Shown here: one piece after another, positions 33,751 to 44,779 of the stretch
Layout: the number at the start of each line of letters is the position of its first letter
How positions within the stretch are numbered: position 1 is the first letter of the stretch
Source: Strigamia acuminata
Lineage: Eukaryota; Arthropoda; Chilopoda; Geophilomorpha; Linotaeniidae
DNA length: 64,000 bases
Assembly: GCA_949358305.1 (NCBI GenBank)
Contig: OX442314.1
Span: 38,971,211-39,035,210 of the forward strand
Direction: 5' to 3'
Position numbers and translations under genes: made by a program
The notes under the pieces: generated by a model
What the model was told of the DNA's origin: nothing
Databases searched by the model: none
Seen by the model: the letters and a program-made list of their open reading frames with translations, nothing else

Positions 33751-35330
33751 TTAAAAGGTGAGTTGAAAAATAAAATGAATGTGAAAAAACTTGTAGTTGT
33801 ACAATAACTCGTCGAGTTGATCTATCTCTTCCTGGCGAATCGGTGACATATTCTCTGCCAGTCCTCGCTGCATTTTCGTCTGGTGGCGGCGCGCTCTCTT
33901 TTCCCGATTCTTATCAGTGATGAACTTCGACTTCGGCGCAGAACTCTCTTCGGGCTCTGGCACCTGGATCGTTGTGTCCACATCTTCAATGATCATCGGC
34001 GTGACCTCAGCGTCGCCGCCAAAAACGAGATCTGTCGGGACATCGCCGGATATTGGTGGCATCTCGACAGCTGTCGATGTCTCTGGTGCGGCAGCGAGCA
34101 GTTCGCTTGCTGGTTGCAGCGGTGAGCTCGCCGTTGGGAAAACGAACGAGTTTGTGACATTTCAAGCCTCGGTTGGGGCTGTCGATGATAAAGGGAGAAG
34201 TGGGGCAGGTAATTTTTGGCTCCAAATCCCTTTCAATTCTTCCGGAGTTTTCTCCGTCGGTTTTAATTTTGGTGAAACAGTCTTGGCTGTCTCGCTCGTG
34301 ATTGTTGCCGCCGCCGGTGTTTTTGACCTGGTATTGGCGGTGGCGTTTGTGTGCCGTTGGTAATCGGCCAATTTTCGTAATTGACGACGCTTTTTGGCTT
34401 CGTCTTTTACTTCTTTCTCACTCCAAGTTGGATGTTCCGTATGGACAGCCAAACGAAGTTCCAGCAGCTCTGTGGAAATGTTAGTTTCCATAGAACTTGC
34501 CATTGGGTTTTCGAGTGTGGAAGGGGTTTTTGACCCACTTCCTTTGTTAATTGGTTTAATTGTCGAGTTTTTGCTCGACTTTTCTGCCAAAGTTTTCGTA
34601 TTGATCATCGAGTTATTGCTCGGGATCGCTACTTGTGATTGGGTTTTGGATGACGAATTTTTGTTCGACATCCTCACCTTTTTCCTTGGTGGTTAGTCGA
34701 GCAGTTTTCTCGGTGGTCTTCGAATTCTTTGAGGCCGACCGGAAATTTGTTGTGGTTTTGGCCAAATATTTGTAGTTTGTTTTGAAACTACATTTGGCAG
34801 AGACAAAACCACATTTTGGTTCAAAATATTCAATGGTTGCGCCGGTATTAGCAATTTGGTTGCTGTACTGGCGTTTTTTGGTCGTGCTGGAGTTGGCAAC
34901 TTAGTTGTTACTCCAGTATTCAAAGGTTGTGTTGAAATTGGCAATTTTGTTGTCAATTCAGCATCTTTTTGGTTGATTTTCAGGGACTTCTATATCTCTT
35001 TCATCTGGAATAGGCCATTTGGTATTCTCATCTGAAGGAATAAATCTCCTGAGTTTCACAATGTTGTAAAACCATTTGTATTGGTCATTTTAGTGATTAT
35101 ACCTGGTTCTTTGAAAAGGTCTTTGCGAGACGTAGCTAATGGTATAGCTATTTTCCTCAAATGGTGGATTTTTAGTGATACTAAATTTCCAACTTCAAAT
35201 CTAGAATTCTCAGTGTGGTCTGAACTTGTCAAATCACAGCTGAAGGTTTTCCAAATTCGTGGTGCTGTAGTTGTCTTCTGCGCTTTTTCAGCGTCCCTTT
35301 ACAAAAACAACTAACTTAGTTTTAAAACAA
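33751..35330 (-). pseudogene. Gypsy integrase C-terminus and downstream ORF remnants
   Basis: The minus strand at 35300-35080 reads NSRFEVGNLVSLKIHHLRK, then KDLFKEPGIITKM, a GPY/F-like integrase C-terminal module, and after a frame change YNIVKLRRFIP. Next come a T/P-rich stretch ending RPQRIRRPPRKLLD (34956-34693), then ORFs at 34677-34162 (HPTWSEKEVKDEAKKRRQLR) and 34062-33751 (KNREKRARRHQTKMQRGL). The catalytic DDE core is absent. The 34677 ORF resembles the foldback at 16.4 kb. Confidence 0.6.
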
Positions 35331-36319
35331 AGCACCTTGGTCGTCCATTTGCAGAAGGACTGCTTCGAGCCAGCTGCTATTTTGGCATCCGTAAGGGTGA
35401 CGAAGTGCGAGCGAATCAGGCAGAGACAGCATAATTCTTTCTGCAAATGGGTTCTCAAACTCAAATGCAGATGCATTCTTCTGATTGCTGCTGTTTTCAC
35501 CTCGTGGGACATTCCTTGTTTTAAAAATGACTGCCACCACAGGTCTAACAACTTTTATTTGTAGTGAGTGTAATTGTTCATGAGAGAGGGATTAGGGATG
35601 TCACTTCCCCCCCTGTTCTCTTATTGGTAGTGAATTTATTTAATTGTGTGTAATTAAATTCTCAGAGATCCCACGATTTTCGAAAATTTGTTTGAAAATC
35701 AAATCTTTTCCCGAAAAATCTGTGATCACCACATGTTTTTCCATTGTTTCCTGGTCGCCATTCTGTATTTCTACGAAAAAACAACAATATTGACCAAATA
35801 AATGCCAAAATTTCTCAATTTCTGAAGAAAAGCAACATTTTTTGAAAGCAAAATAGAAATTTGTTTGGAACTAGAAGTTCAGAACCAGATCAAATATTGG
35901 TCTGATTCTATGAGAACATGACTTTTGTGCCCTAAAAAAGCACGAAATCATGTCCAAAGAACTTCTAAATTTTCAAACCAGAGACTTTTATCGTTGTTTT
36001 GCAACAAATAAATTTAAACGCGTTGGTGCGCAGATAAAAAACAATCCTTGTCGCATTGCAACATAGAATAGTCAGCATCCAGTCAGAATCTGCTTGGACT
36101 TTGTCATTTTTGGGCTATAACTCCCATTAGACTCAGTCATAAATCGAGAAAAGAAAAAAAATCAATCTTCTCTGGGCATAGGAAAAACGGTTTCAATGGG
36201 CTAGCCATTGATTCAATTTCACCTAGATCTTGGAGGAGCTCTGTCATGGACTCAATCATAAATGATGATGTCCAAATTCAGGCAAGAGTCCATGTTCTGT
36301 GCTGTTTCTAGAACTTTGT
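35331..36319 (-). other. internal Gypsy region with diverged direct repeat (partner 37733-38165)
   Basis: About 35580-36060 is a diverged copy of about 37733-38165. Shared phrases include GGGATTAG.GATGTCACT, GAACCAGATCA and GGTCTGAT. Each copy carries a poly-C stretch at its left edge. The minus strand at 35551-35322 (AFEFENPFAERIMLSLP) may be a pol scrap. The rest is non-coding. Confidence 0.6.
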
Positions 36320-37627
36320 TTATCGTCCTCTAAAATGCACAAGATGTATTACACAAACTGAAAGGCACACAAGCAATCCAGTATGTTTCATCAAAGATTG
36401 AAAAAACAGTCTTGCTTTCTCAACTTTTGAAGTTGCTATCGCTTCCTCGTTGAGGATCGAAGCTTCTGTTGCTACACAAGCTTTTCTGAGAGCTGCCCAC
36501 GTATTATCCGCATGTAATGCAGTACGTGCCATGTCTCTCGCTGCCGGTCGCAAAATAGTCAAAACCTTACGGAGTTGTAGGCTCTCATGGACCGGGATAG
36601 CCAGCTGTGTATACAGCCTCTCCAGTCTGAACACTACTTGAGTGGCAGACTCATGTGATGCCTGTTGCATCTTGTCTATTTCAGCCAGTAACAATGCGTC
36701 GCTTGGCCTAAAATGTAGGAGGAAATCGCTCTCAAATTCTTGCCAAGTATTTTTAGCAGTCAAAGAGAACCATGTTCCTGCTTCTTCTTTGAAAAACTTA
36801 AATAGATGCTCTTTGAGCACCTGGTTGATAGAAGGTTCTGCAAAAGCAAGAGCCCCTTTCAAATCCATTAAGAAGTCGTGAGCTTCCATTTTGTCACCAA
36901 GAAACGGTTCCAAACAGATGGCATTCACGCGCTTACTCAATTCAAAATTGCTTAAAGTGCGTGATACCGTTATCGCGTCTTTGGGTTTAAAGTCGCCTAG
37001 TGGTTTGTCCACTCCTTGGCCGAAGGTATTACCCCAGGCCAAAAGTGTCGAATTCGTAGTAACTGCTTGCGGCGTTACGTTTTGCGTATTGCCGTTCACA
37101 ATTACTGGTTGGCTTGAATGTGTGCACGACACAACTGTTTTTGCAGCGGTCGCCACTTTGTCGGCTTCGACCATTGCTTGGCCTGCCGTTGTCACGTTGT
37201 CCATGACTGATTTCTGTTGGGTTAACAGGTCAGACAAGGTTTTTATTGATCGCAAATGGGTTTGATTTGCTATTTCCGCTTCTTTGAGACGGCTGGTTAG
37301 GTCGTCAATTTCCGCGGAAAGGTCCGCTGATTGTCGTTTTGCAACATCAGCTTCATGTTCGATTTCCACTGCATGGTTGGCCACTGCAAGCAGCGTGCTT
37401 TCCCATACGGTGTACGTGTTCATATTTTCGATTTTTAGATCGAAAATTTCGCATGTTGTCTCAAGCATTGCTCGATCCAACGTTTTATTACTTTCATTCG
37501 ACATTTCTTCTTCGATTGTTAAATTCAGGGGTGAATTGTTTGTATCCACGTCGGAATCTTTTTCTCTTGTAACGGTTTTGGTCGCTGGCGATTTCCACGT
37601 GGGCTTGCCTGATCTGGTGTGTGGCAT
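36320..37627 (-). CDS. Gag polyprotein of the 32.8-40.6 kb element
   Basis: The ORF stays open from 37711, but MPHTRSGKPTWKSP at 37627 is a better start. A long acidic, coiled-coil-like N-terminus (LSAEIDDLTSRLKEAEIANQ) precedes a retrotransposon Gag capsid region: AGTWFSLTAKNTWQEFESDF, LLHFRPSDA, and SATQVVFRLERLYTQLAIPV near residues 300-370. About 435 residues without an internal stop. No CCHC knuckle is visible before the stop at 36320. It would assemble virus-like particles for reverse transcription. Confidence 0.75.
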   Translation of the reverse strand: MPHTRSGKPTWKSPATKTVTREKDSDVDTNNSPLNLTIEEEMSNESNKTLDRAMLETTCEIFDLKIENMNTYTVWESTLLAVANHAVEIEHEADVAKRQSADLSAEIDDLTSRLKEAEIANQTHLRSIKTLSDLLTQQKSVMDNVTTAGQAMVEADKVATAAKTVVSCTHSSQPVIVNGNTQNVTPQAVTTNSTLLAWGNTFGQGVDKPLGDFKPKDAITVSRTLSNFELSKRVNAICLEPFLGDKMEAHDFLMDLKGALAFAEPSINQVLKEHLFKFFKEEAGTWFSLTAKNTWQEFESDFLLHFRPSDALLLAEIDKMQQASHESATQVVFRLERLYTQLAIPVHESLQLRKVLTILRPAARDMARTALHADNTWAALRKACVATEASILNEEAIATSKVEKARLFFQSLMKHTGLLVCLSVCVIHLVHFRGR

Positions 37628-37732
37628 TGGCCGAACTGTGCCAGAAGACAGGTCCGCAGAAAAACAAAATGGACGCAAAGGGTTAGTTTGCAACCAATTA
37701 GAGGTCAGCAACGTTGTGAAATTTAGCCATTC

Positions 37733-39953
37733 ATGGGGGAGGGATTAGTGATGTCACTCCCCCCCATTATCCCCATAAATCACGTGATTGGTTCGAAATT
37801 TTCAGAAGTTATTTCCCAGAGTTCCAAAAAACTTTTAGTTTCTCGAAATTCCAGAATTTCTGGAAAAATCTTAGATTTCCACATGGTTTTCCTATTGTTT
37901 CCAGGTCGCCATCTTTGATTTTTTGAAAAAAATAAAAAGCTTTGACCAGAAAATGTGATTTGATTATTTCTGTTTTTGCAGAAAAACCAACATTTTGAAA
38001 ACAACAGAAGGTGATTGTTTGGTACTAGAAGCCATAGAACCAGATCATAAATGGTCTGATACCAAAGAAACATAACTTTTGTACTTTTTAAAAGCACTCA
38101 AACCATGTCTCAAAAGCTTCGGAATTACCAAACGAATGGTTTTTACCATTGTTTAAAACAACGGTAAAGTGACACGCAAAAGCGTTAATTAGTCCCACAA
38201 CTTTATTGTTTTGCAACAAAGAAGTAGAATACACAAAATAATCCCACAACTTTATTGTTTTGCAACAAAGAAGTAGAATTCACAATTTAAAAAGAAGAAA
38301 GACAAGAAAAAATACAATAAAAAATGATAAAAGATGTGTGAATTTCCTAAAGAAAATCACCCCAAAACTTACGATTTTTAGCAGAAGTCTGCAGAAATAA
38401 ACAGGGATATTACTAGTTCTCTCCTTCTGCCCCAAGAAAATAGCAATTGCGCCCGCTCGCCTACGCTGAGGCCTTCACCTCAGTCTGCACGAGGCTGCCT
38501 TCTCGACAGAAACGTGCCTACACTGGAATGTCTGCTCATCCCAATGAAGTGGTTGTTTGTTTGAGACAATCAGGTACATCTTAAAAGTAGGAGGCAAACG
38601 CACCCGTCGTCCCTAGTCTCTCTGGGTCCCATCTTTCAGCTGCCATCTCGAAGCCATGTCACCCTCCATTTGGTGCTGTATACCGCCCGGCATTTAAGAT
38701 ACATGTAACTACTGTCGAATGTGGAGTCCCAAAGAAACCATGAAAATAATAGATAGAGAAGTAAAAATTGAAGAGAAAGAAAAATGAAAAAAGTGTAAAT
38801 AAAAATATAAAATTCCCAAATTGCAAAGATTGCTTTAAAACTGTGGTTCGAGCACAGTCTCTACACAACCAGTAACAACTCGAAAAGTTTAAAAAAGGTG
38901 AATAAAATATTGAAAATAAAGTTACAGGCTAGATTCCCAGTCTTTTTTCAAAGCTGGTAGCTACCTGAATATACAGATATCGTTCCTACGCCCTAACGAG
39001 CTCTCTGTACCATTTGGGCACTTCACCATCGGTATCCCCGTACCTCCGGCAGCCCGCCCCGCTGTCCAAGTCCCAGTCTCCACAGTTCTTGGGTTGTGTA
39101 CACCAACTTGCAACTGTTTCTGACCAGTACTTGGGACAGGGTAGGAATTAAAACGGAATGAACTTGGTATTTCAGCACTTTAAGCAGCAGCAGGGCAATT
39201 CAGAGCTTATGAATCGCCACAGCAACCTCCAAGCCACTTTTCCCATGCTTGCCAGCACTTCGCTGCTACCCGGATCCCATTTATTGACAACCGCTCAGTG
39301 CATCCTGAGTGTTCCATGCCATGCAACTTCCCCGTAATAGCAACCTGGATACCGGGTAATACCCCGGTCTTCAAAAGGTCTTTGTGCTCAAAGCTCAGTT
39401 CATTGCAACGCTTCCTCGCCCGGCCCATAATGGAACCATTGGCTGCAGTGTGGCAATTGGATTATGCCCGCATTGGTTTTAGCGTAACCGCCTATCCCCT
39501 GTGGGTTTTGGCTTGTTGGTGGCCACCAACGCGCCTCCTCCTCTAATCAGGTTCAAAACTCTGCAGTTATAGTTTCATTACTTTACATGGGCTTCGCACC
39601 AAGAAAATAAAAATAAAAGCAAGGTTCAGAATCATATTCCCCTCCCAACCACCCAGTTGTTTAAGCTGAGCTAGAGAGAAATAGGAGACTTTTGGAAAGT
39701 ATGGCTAATGTAAGTCCCTGCTTGCCATTACCCAGGCAAGCTGGACATGCACAGCCAAAAGTTTTTGTCAAATCAGGGTCCAATGGTCAGCGATTAGCGG
39801 CCGTTTCGCTTGCTGACCCCCTGTCACAACCATAACCAAAGAAGTTTCCCCCTCTTTTGAAAGAAAAGAGATTTGTCTAATATTGTGTTTTTGCACAATC
39901 AGTGAACAAAAATTTTTCGCCAGAGAGTTCAAGATCTCGGACGGGCCCACAAT
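37733..39953 (-). other. 5' leader region of the Gypsy element
   Basis: Over 2 kb between gag and the 5' LTR without a credible gene. It contains the partner of the internal direct repeat (37733-38165) and a duplicated phrase AATCCCACAACTTTATTGTT-like at about 38190-38285. A GC-richer stretch at 38430-38700 and 38990-39550 has short ORFs only. Confidence 0.5.
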
Positions 39954-40586
39954 TGTGAGTGTTCGGACGGACGCCACGTGGTCTGGGGAGGACCGCGAGG
40001 CGCTGGACGCAACACACACGATGATTCAATCCACGAAATACAACAGAGACACAAGTTTAGGTTTTGGTTATTGCTTTATTGTTGTCTAGGGGTATGATAT
40101 GGTGTCTCAAGGTGTATTTCCCAAATGTAATAGCGGTTTTGCCGCTATTCCTGATTCGACCACGTGGCACGGCAATCGGTAGATCGCCATGACACGTGAG
40201 ATCGGTTATCGCAGTTTGTGCCGCGTCGTCGCGACGTTCTTTAGAAACGTGCGGCGAACACGGCGTGTTGGACGCTCAGGTCCCGACCGGCGACAGCATT
40301 GCTGCGTCGGTCCTTCGGGTCTCAACTATGATCGGCATTGCGAAGAAGGTCGGAAAGCGACCGTTCGCCATGCTGGTCAAGAATCAACTGTCGGGCTTCT
40401 GCGGGGCCCACCACTTCCGGAAGGGGCACTTCCGGTTCCCAATTGGCCGGAGCCAATGACCAACAGCTCCACCTGGTGCGGGGGACCGCGCCAGGTCGCG
40501 CACGAGAAACACACGAGGTGCACGAGAGCTGGGAAGCGCCGTGTGTTGCAGTGAAGTGACACAGCCTGAGTGGGCAGCTGGTCACA
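39954..40586 (-). repeat. 5' LTR (633 bp)
   Basis: Identical by eye to 32819-33451, offset 7135 bp. Confidence 0.95.
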
Positions 40587-41406
40587 TGATTAGTCGCTGA
40601 ATCCTGTCATTCCTACACGAAATGATGCGTGTAATAAGACAGGTATTAATTGTTCAAGTTGATTTAATGGGGATGTAAAATCCAACTCTCTACCTCCACG
40701 TGGTCATCCCTGGATAAACTGAGCACATGACTCGTCTCAGTGAAACCAGAAGAGAGCTCTGGTCGTTTGAACATTTATTTCACATCTTCTACCTCTTGCA
40801 TTCCTTTCTTTCATAATTGTGGCATTTACATTTCTTAATGTATTGTAAGCCTGCAACCCTTTTATCAATGTGGCATTTACATTTCCTAATGTATTGTAAG
40901 CCTGCATCCCTTTTATCAATGTGGAATTTACATTCCCTAATGTATTGTAAGCCTGCATTCCTTTCATAATTGTGGCATTTACATTTCTTAATGTATTGTA
41001 AGCCTGCAACCCTTTTATCAATGTGGCATTTACATTTCCTAATGTATTGTAAGCCTGCATTCCTTTTAAGAATGTGGCATTTACATTTCCTAATGTATTG
41101 TAAGCCTGCATTTCTTTCATGAATGTGGAGTCGGTAGTTTCTCCTCCATTTCATTAATTGCTTCAAATGTTTGAGGTAGTAATTTATCCTCAAATTCTTG
41201 ATTAGAATTATTAGCCCTTACTGGCACGTCATATTCTGCCTCGTTCATATTCTGCCTCGTTCGCTCTGGTTTCCAATATATCCACTTTTTGTTTCATTTT
41301 GAGAATGTCAAGGTGTATGCTTGCTAATTTCCGCTGAATATGTTGTTTTAAATCTGGAAATTAGACAAAAGGTAGAATTATAACATCTTCTGGCTCAAAT
41401 AATAAT
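40587..41406 (-). repeat. R1 dispersed repeat, copy B, right part
   Basis: Begins TGATTAGTCGCTGAATC, which continues the left part at 32818. The 51 bp minisatellite (about 40810-41125, six to seven units) and the coiled-coil remnant (NEMEEKL near 41150) follow, as in copy A. Confidence 0.9.
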
Positions 41407-41930
41407 GGTCAACTTGATAGCAATTACAGCATTTTGTGGACTTACATTCTGACGCCAAATGACCATTTATGAAAATCCATCTGCCCTAGTCAAAAGGTTT
41501 AAAAAATTCGATTGTACGGTTTTTCCATTTTATCATACCATGCTGTATTAAGTCTATTGCACTTTGTTTTGAGTTGAGATGGACAAAGTAATTGCCCTTG
41601 CCCATTGAGTCCATTCCGCTGATTGTATGGTTTTCGTTTCCTTTAATTTTTAACACATCAAAAATGGCATCCAGTATGTCGTCACCACTGTCTTGGTCAC
41701 CATTGTTTTTGCAAAACACACTCTTCTCCCAGTTGTGCTTATGCTTAGCAAACTGAACAGGAACCTCCATTTTCACTCCGTGCAACCAGACGCTCTTGCT
41801 GGCACGTCATGTTCTGCCTCGTTCGCCCTTTTTTCCAACAGCTCCAAAAGTTTAGACATTTCTTCAAATCCTTTTTTATTAATATGCAGCAAATCGTTTT
41901 TTTTCCATTTCTGTAGGTTCTAAATTAGAA
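41407..41930 (-). pseudogene. LINE ORF1 N-terminal fragment
   Basis: The minus strand reads ELLEKRANEAEHDVPA, then VKMEVPVQFAKHKHNWEKSV, DAIFDVLKIKGNENHTISGM, and GKGNYFVHLNSKQSAIDLIQ. The same segment occurs at 49600-49830 upstream of zinc knuckles, so this is the ORF1 RNA-binding part of the Tx1/L1-like LINE. The 41407-41455 stretch matches the knuckle region at 49330-49385. Confidence 0.65.
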
Positions 41931-44779
41931 AAAAAAATTTGGAAGTTTTTTTAAAATGAAAAATTTATATACTTCTGTTTAATATACCTTTCAAATAAAT
42001 AATAACGAATGTGGCGATGTGAATTGATGAATAATTTATAGATGGGCAATACCCCCAATTTTCCTAGAAATAGAGAAGTATTCCTTGATGAGTGAAACAA
42101 TATTTATTAAAATTCTAATTTCCAACTTACCATTGTATTTCCCAACCAAATTAAATAGCCAAGTGTTATACTCATTTTACATTTTTAAACTGACCATGTT
42201 TGAGGTAGGGAATTAGTGGCAAAGTTAAGATGGTTAAAGTTGTTACTTTATTTATCAGTGGTGTTGATAAGACTATTCATGTCATTTTTTAATTTTAATA
42301 TAATTAATCCCTGTTAAAAATAAAATGCATTTTGTATTAATTCATTTATTGTGAAAAAAAATTACCACAATTCCTTACACATTTAATGCCATTCGAGCTA
42401 ATTAAAACTACCAATGCTGATTTTTTAAGAAATTTGTACGGAGTAAAAGGACAAAAAGGACGGCGATAAGGATGTCCGAAGCTCTTGCGTTCGGATTTTT
42501 TCTCTTCTGTGACTTTAGCCATGTATTTGACCGAAGTCTCGAGGTCATCCATTCGCTTCTGCACATTTGGTTCGAACAGGTCGCAAGGGAAGGACTCTTG
42601 GTCTAAACAAAGGGGTTTGAATTGTTTGGCCATTATTGGTTACAAATCAATCCTGCGCTTCCGATTGATCTGGGCGTTCGTGCTGCCCATAATGATGAGA
42701 GCATAATTTTTAAACCGCTTTTACAGTATTTCGGTTCTGAAAAAACGAAAAAAAAATATAAAATTATGAAAAAATAAGTCAAGTATGTAGGTTAATGGAC
42801 TGAATTGTCATTATCACATGACTTAAATGTGGATTTCAAAAATCGCACCATTTGGCTGTCACCGGCAATGCTGTATCCATATATTTCTGGTTACATTTCT
42901 TATGCGGTACTGCATAAATAAAATAGGGAACAATTTACAGAAAACACAGTTACATTTTTATTTATATAGAAGATAGATAGATTATATAGATTAATAAAAA
43001 GCTTAAAACGACACATACAATATAACGACAAAAGACAATACTTGAAATAACTACAAAAGGCAATACTTAAAATAACTACAAAAGGCAATACTTGAAATAA
43101 CTACAAATATCACTCCAACATACAGTAATGTTAAAATATAATAACAAATTTAATAATATTTAAAATTAAGATTTGTAAAGCTCAGCTTTCTGCTTTTAGT
43201 GAATATAAGCAGTCAACTTACAAATCTTAACCAACTCTAACTACAAACAATTAAACTTTTCATCTTTTGCTAACGCAATTTTTAAATTTACACAAATGCA
43301 ATGTAACCATTGATCACATTGATCACAACTCACCCAGTCATCATGGTCAGAATTATTACTTTTTAAATCATTGGACTTTTTACAAATGCCACAGTCCTCA
43401 ATCGAAACTATTTCTTTTTAAGTAATTTCTAATTATAGATTTATAAATCAAGTAACGAAAATCTTGTGTATTGAGATGTTCTAACAATGGTTTATTTTGG
43501 GAAATTTGATGTGCAAACCAACACTCAAAAACACCACAGCTTGAAACATCAGTTTGTAGTAGATGTGACATAATTGTGCAGCGCCATGAAATTGTTTCAA
43601 CTTCAAATTTCTTTTTTATTAAAGCTAATATATTAATAAATATATTTTTTTTATTATCTCCAGGTTCATGGCCAATATCGAATTTTTTGGTTTTTTCTGT
43701 ATGCAGCTATTGAAATTTGTTCTGTCTCTGACGTCATTTCCGGTTTCTTGGAGTTTTTCAGAGGGCGCGGGGCTTAGCATTTTTAATTCTAGTTTGTAGT
43801 AAAACTAACACTTAAAATTATGAAAAATTGAGAAACATTTTGTTTAACAATACTACAAATATTACAAAAAAACATTTTCATGTTGCAGCTCCTTTAAGGT
43901 TGATGACAATCAAAAGTCCAATGATTTAAGTTTTTGTTGTAAGAGGAAAATATTATGTTTTTGTTACTTTAATTTTCTCCTCTCCATAAGTTAGTCATTG
44001 ACCTGTCCTTTTCTAGTGTCAATACTATTACATATCAACAAATAATGTGTTTTTGCTGTTGAGATATTTGCAGCAAAAAAGCATCCATCAGTTTATCAAA
44101 TAACCATCCTATTTTAAACTGTTTATCACTTTTCTGTAACAATGTAGTAGCTTGCGGATTTAAATATCTCATTTGTATAGCAATTAAAAAAATTTTAAAT
44201 CCGGAGTAAACTTTGAGCCAGCATCTGTGCTTTGCAGGTTATATTTGATGGGTGTTTCTACATTCAATGTGTGTAAGCAAATTGCTTACACGTTGTGTTA
44301 ATGTCTTCATTATTAAAATTAATATCAGTTGCTACCTGGCTGCTAGGATTTGATTTTTCAATGTCATCAGGAAATGTTAAGGCGAAGATCCAGGATACCA
44401 GATGAACTGGGATTCTGCCGCCACGGAACGAGATGTTAATGGGCTCCGGTCAGTTGAAGGGCAAGTGTCTGCTCTCGACACTTCCCATAACGATGTCTCA
44501 CCACCGCAGCTGGCCTCAACTTGGGTACGGGCCCTAACTACACCTAGTCAAAACTGTGCTGCTTAGCAATGAGACCTCTACTTCAAAACCAGAGAAGGAG
44601 GAGTACAACCTCTAAAGAAGGTGAAAGAAGAGTTGGCGAAGGATCTAAGGCGGCATGTGGGGCCACATATTTACGTGTCCACGTAGGAGTGATCCACCCG
44701 AAAGTCACATCCGAGTCACATGACTGGGATGTGAAGAGTCAAACGTGCAATGGAGGCTTTTGTATACACTCATCTTCAT
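41931..44779. other. AT-rich intergenic DNA
   Basis: A minus-strand ORF at 42633-42346 (MAKQFKPLCLDQESFPCDLF) looks protein-like over about 60 residues but is unrecognised. A 28 bp unit (CAATACTTGAAATAACTACA...) is repeated three times at about 43030-43108. A perfect 21 bp palindrome lies at 44271-44291. The plus strand at 44400-44560 has a short GC-rich open stretch (VNGLRSVEGQVSALDTSHND) of unknown origin. Confidence 0.4.

Larger units (their letters stand above)
32819..40586 (-). mobile_element. complete Gypsy-type LTR retrotransposon, defective interior
   Basis: LTRs at 32819-33451 and 39954-40586 bound a 7768 bp element flanked by TGAT (32815-32818 and 40587-40590). The unfilled site is visible in R1 copy A near 23215. 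A polypurine tract (a run of G, then AGA, on the minus strand) adjoins the left LTR at 33452-33470, and a TGGGCCCGTCC candidate primer site lies 4 nt inside the right LTR, so the element runs on the minus strand. Only gag (37627-36320) and integrase C-terminal remnants survive; protease, RT and RNase H are missing. Apparently identical LTRs with a defective body imply recent mobilisation in trans. Confidence 0.9.

Noticed and set aside
40805-41125. Regular 51 bp repeats resembling a CRISPR array
   Set aside because: The units are contiguous, with no unique spacers, in a eukaryotic repeat family that has a second copy at 23.4 kb. It is a minisatellite.
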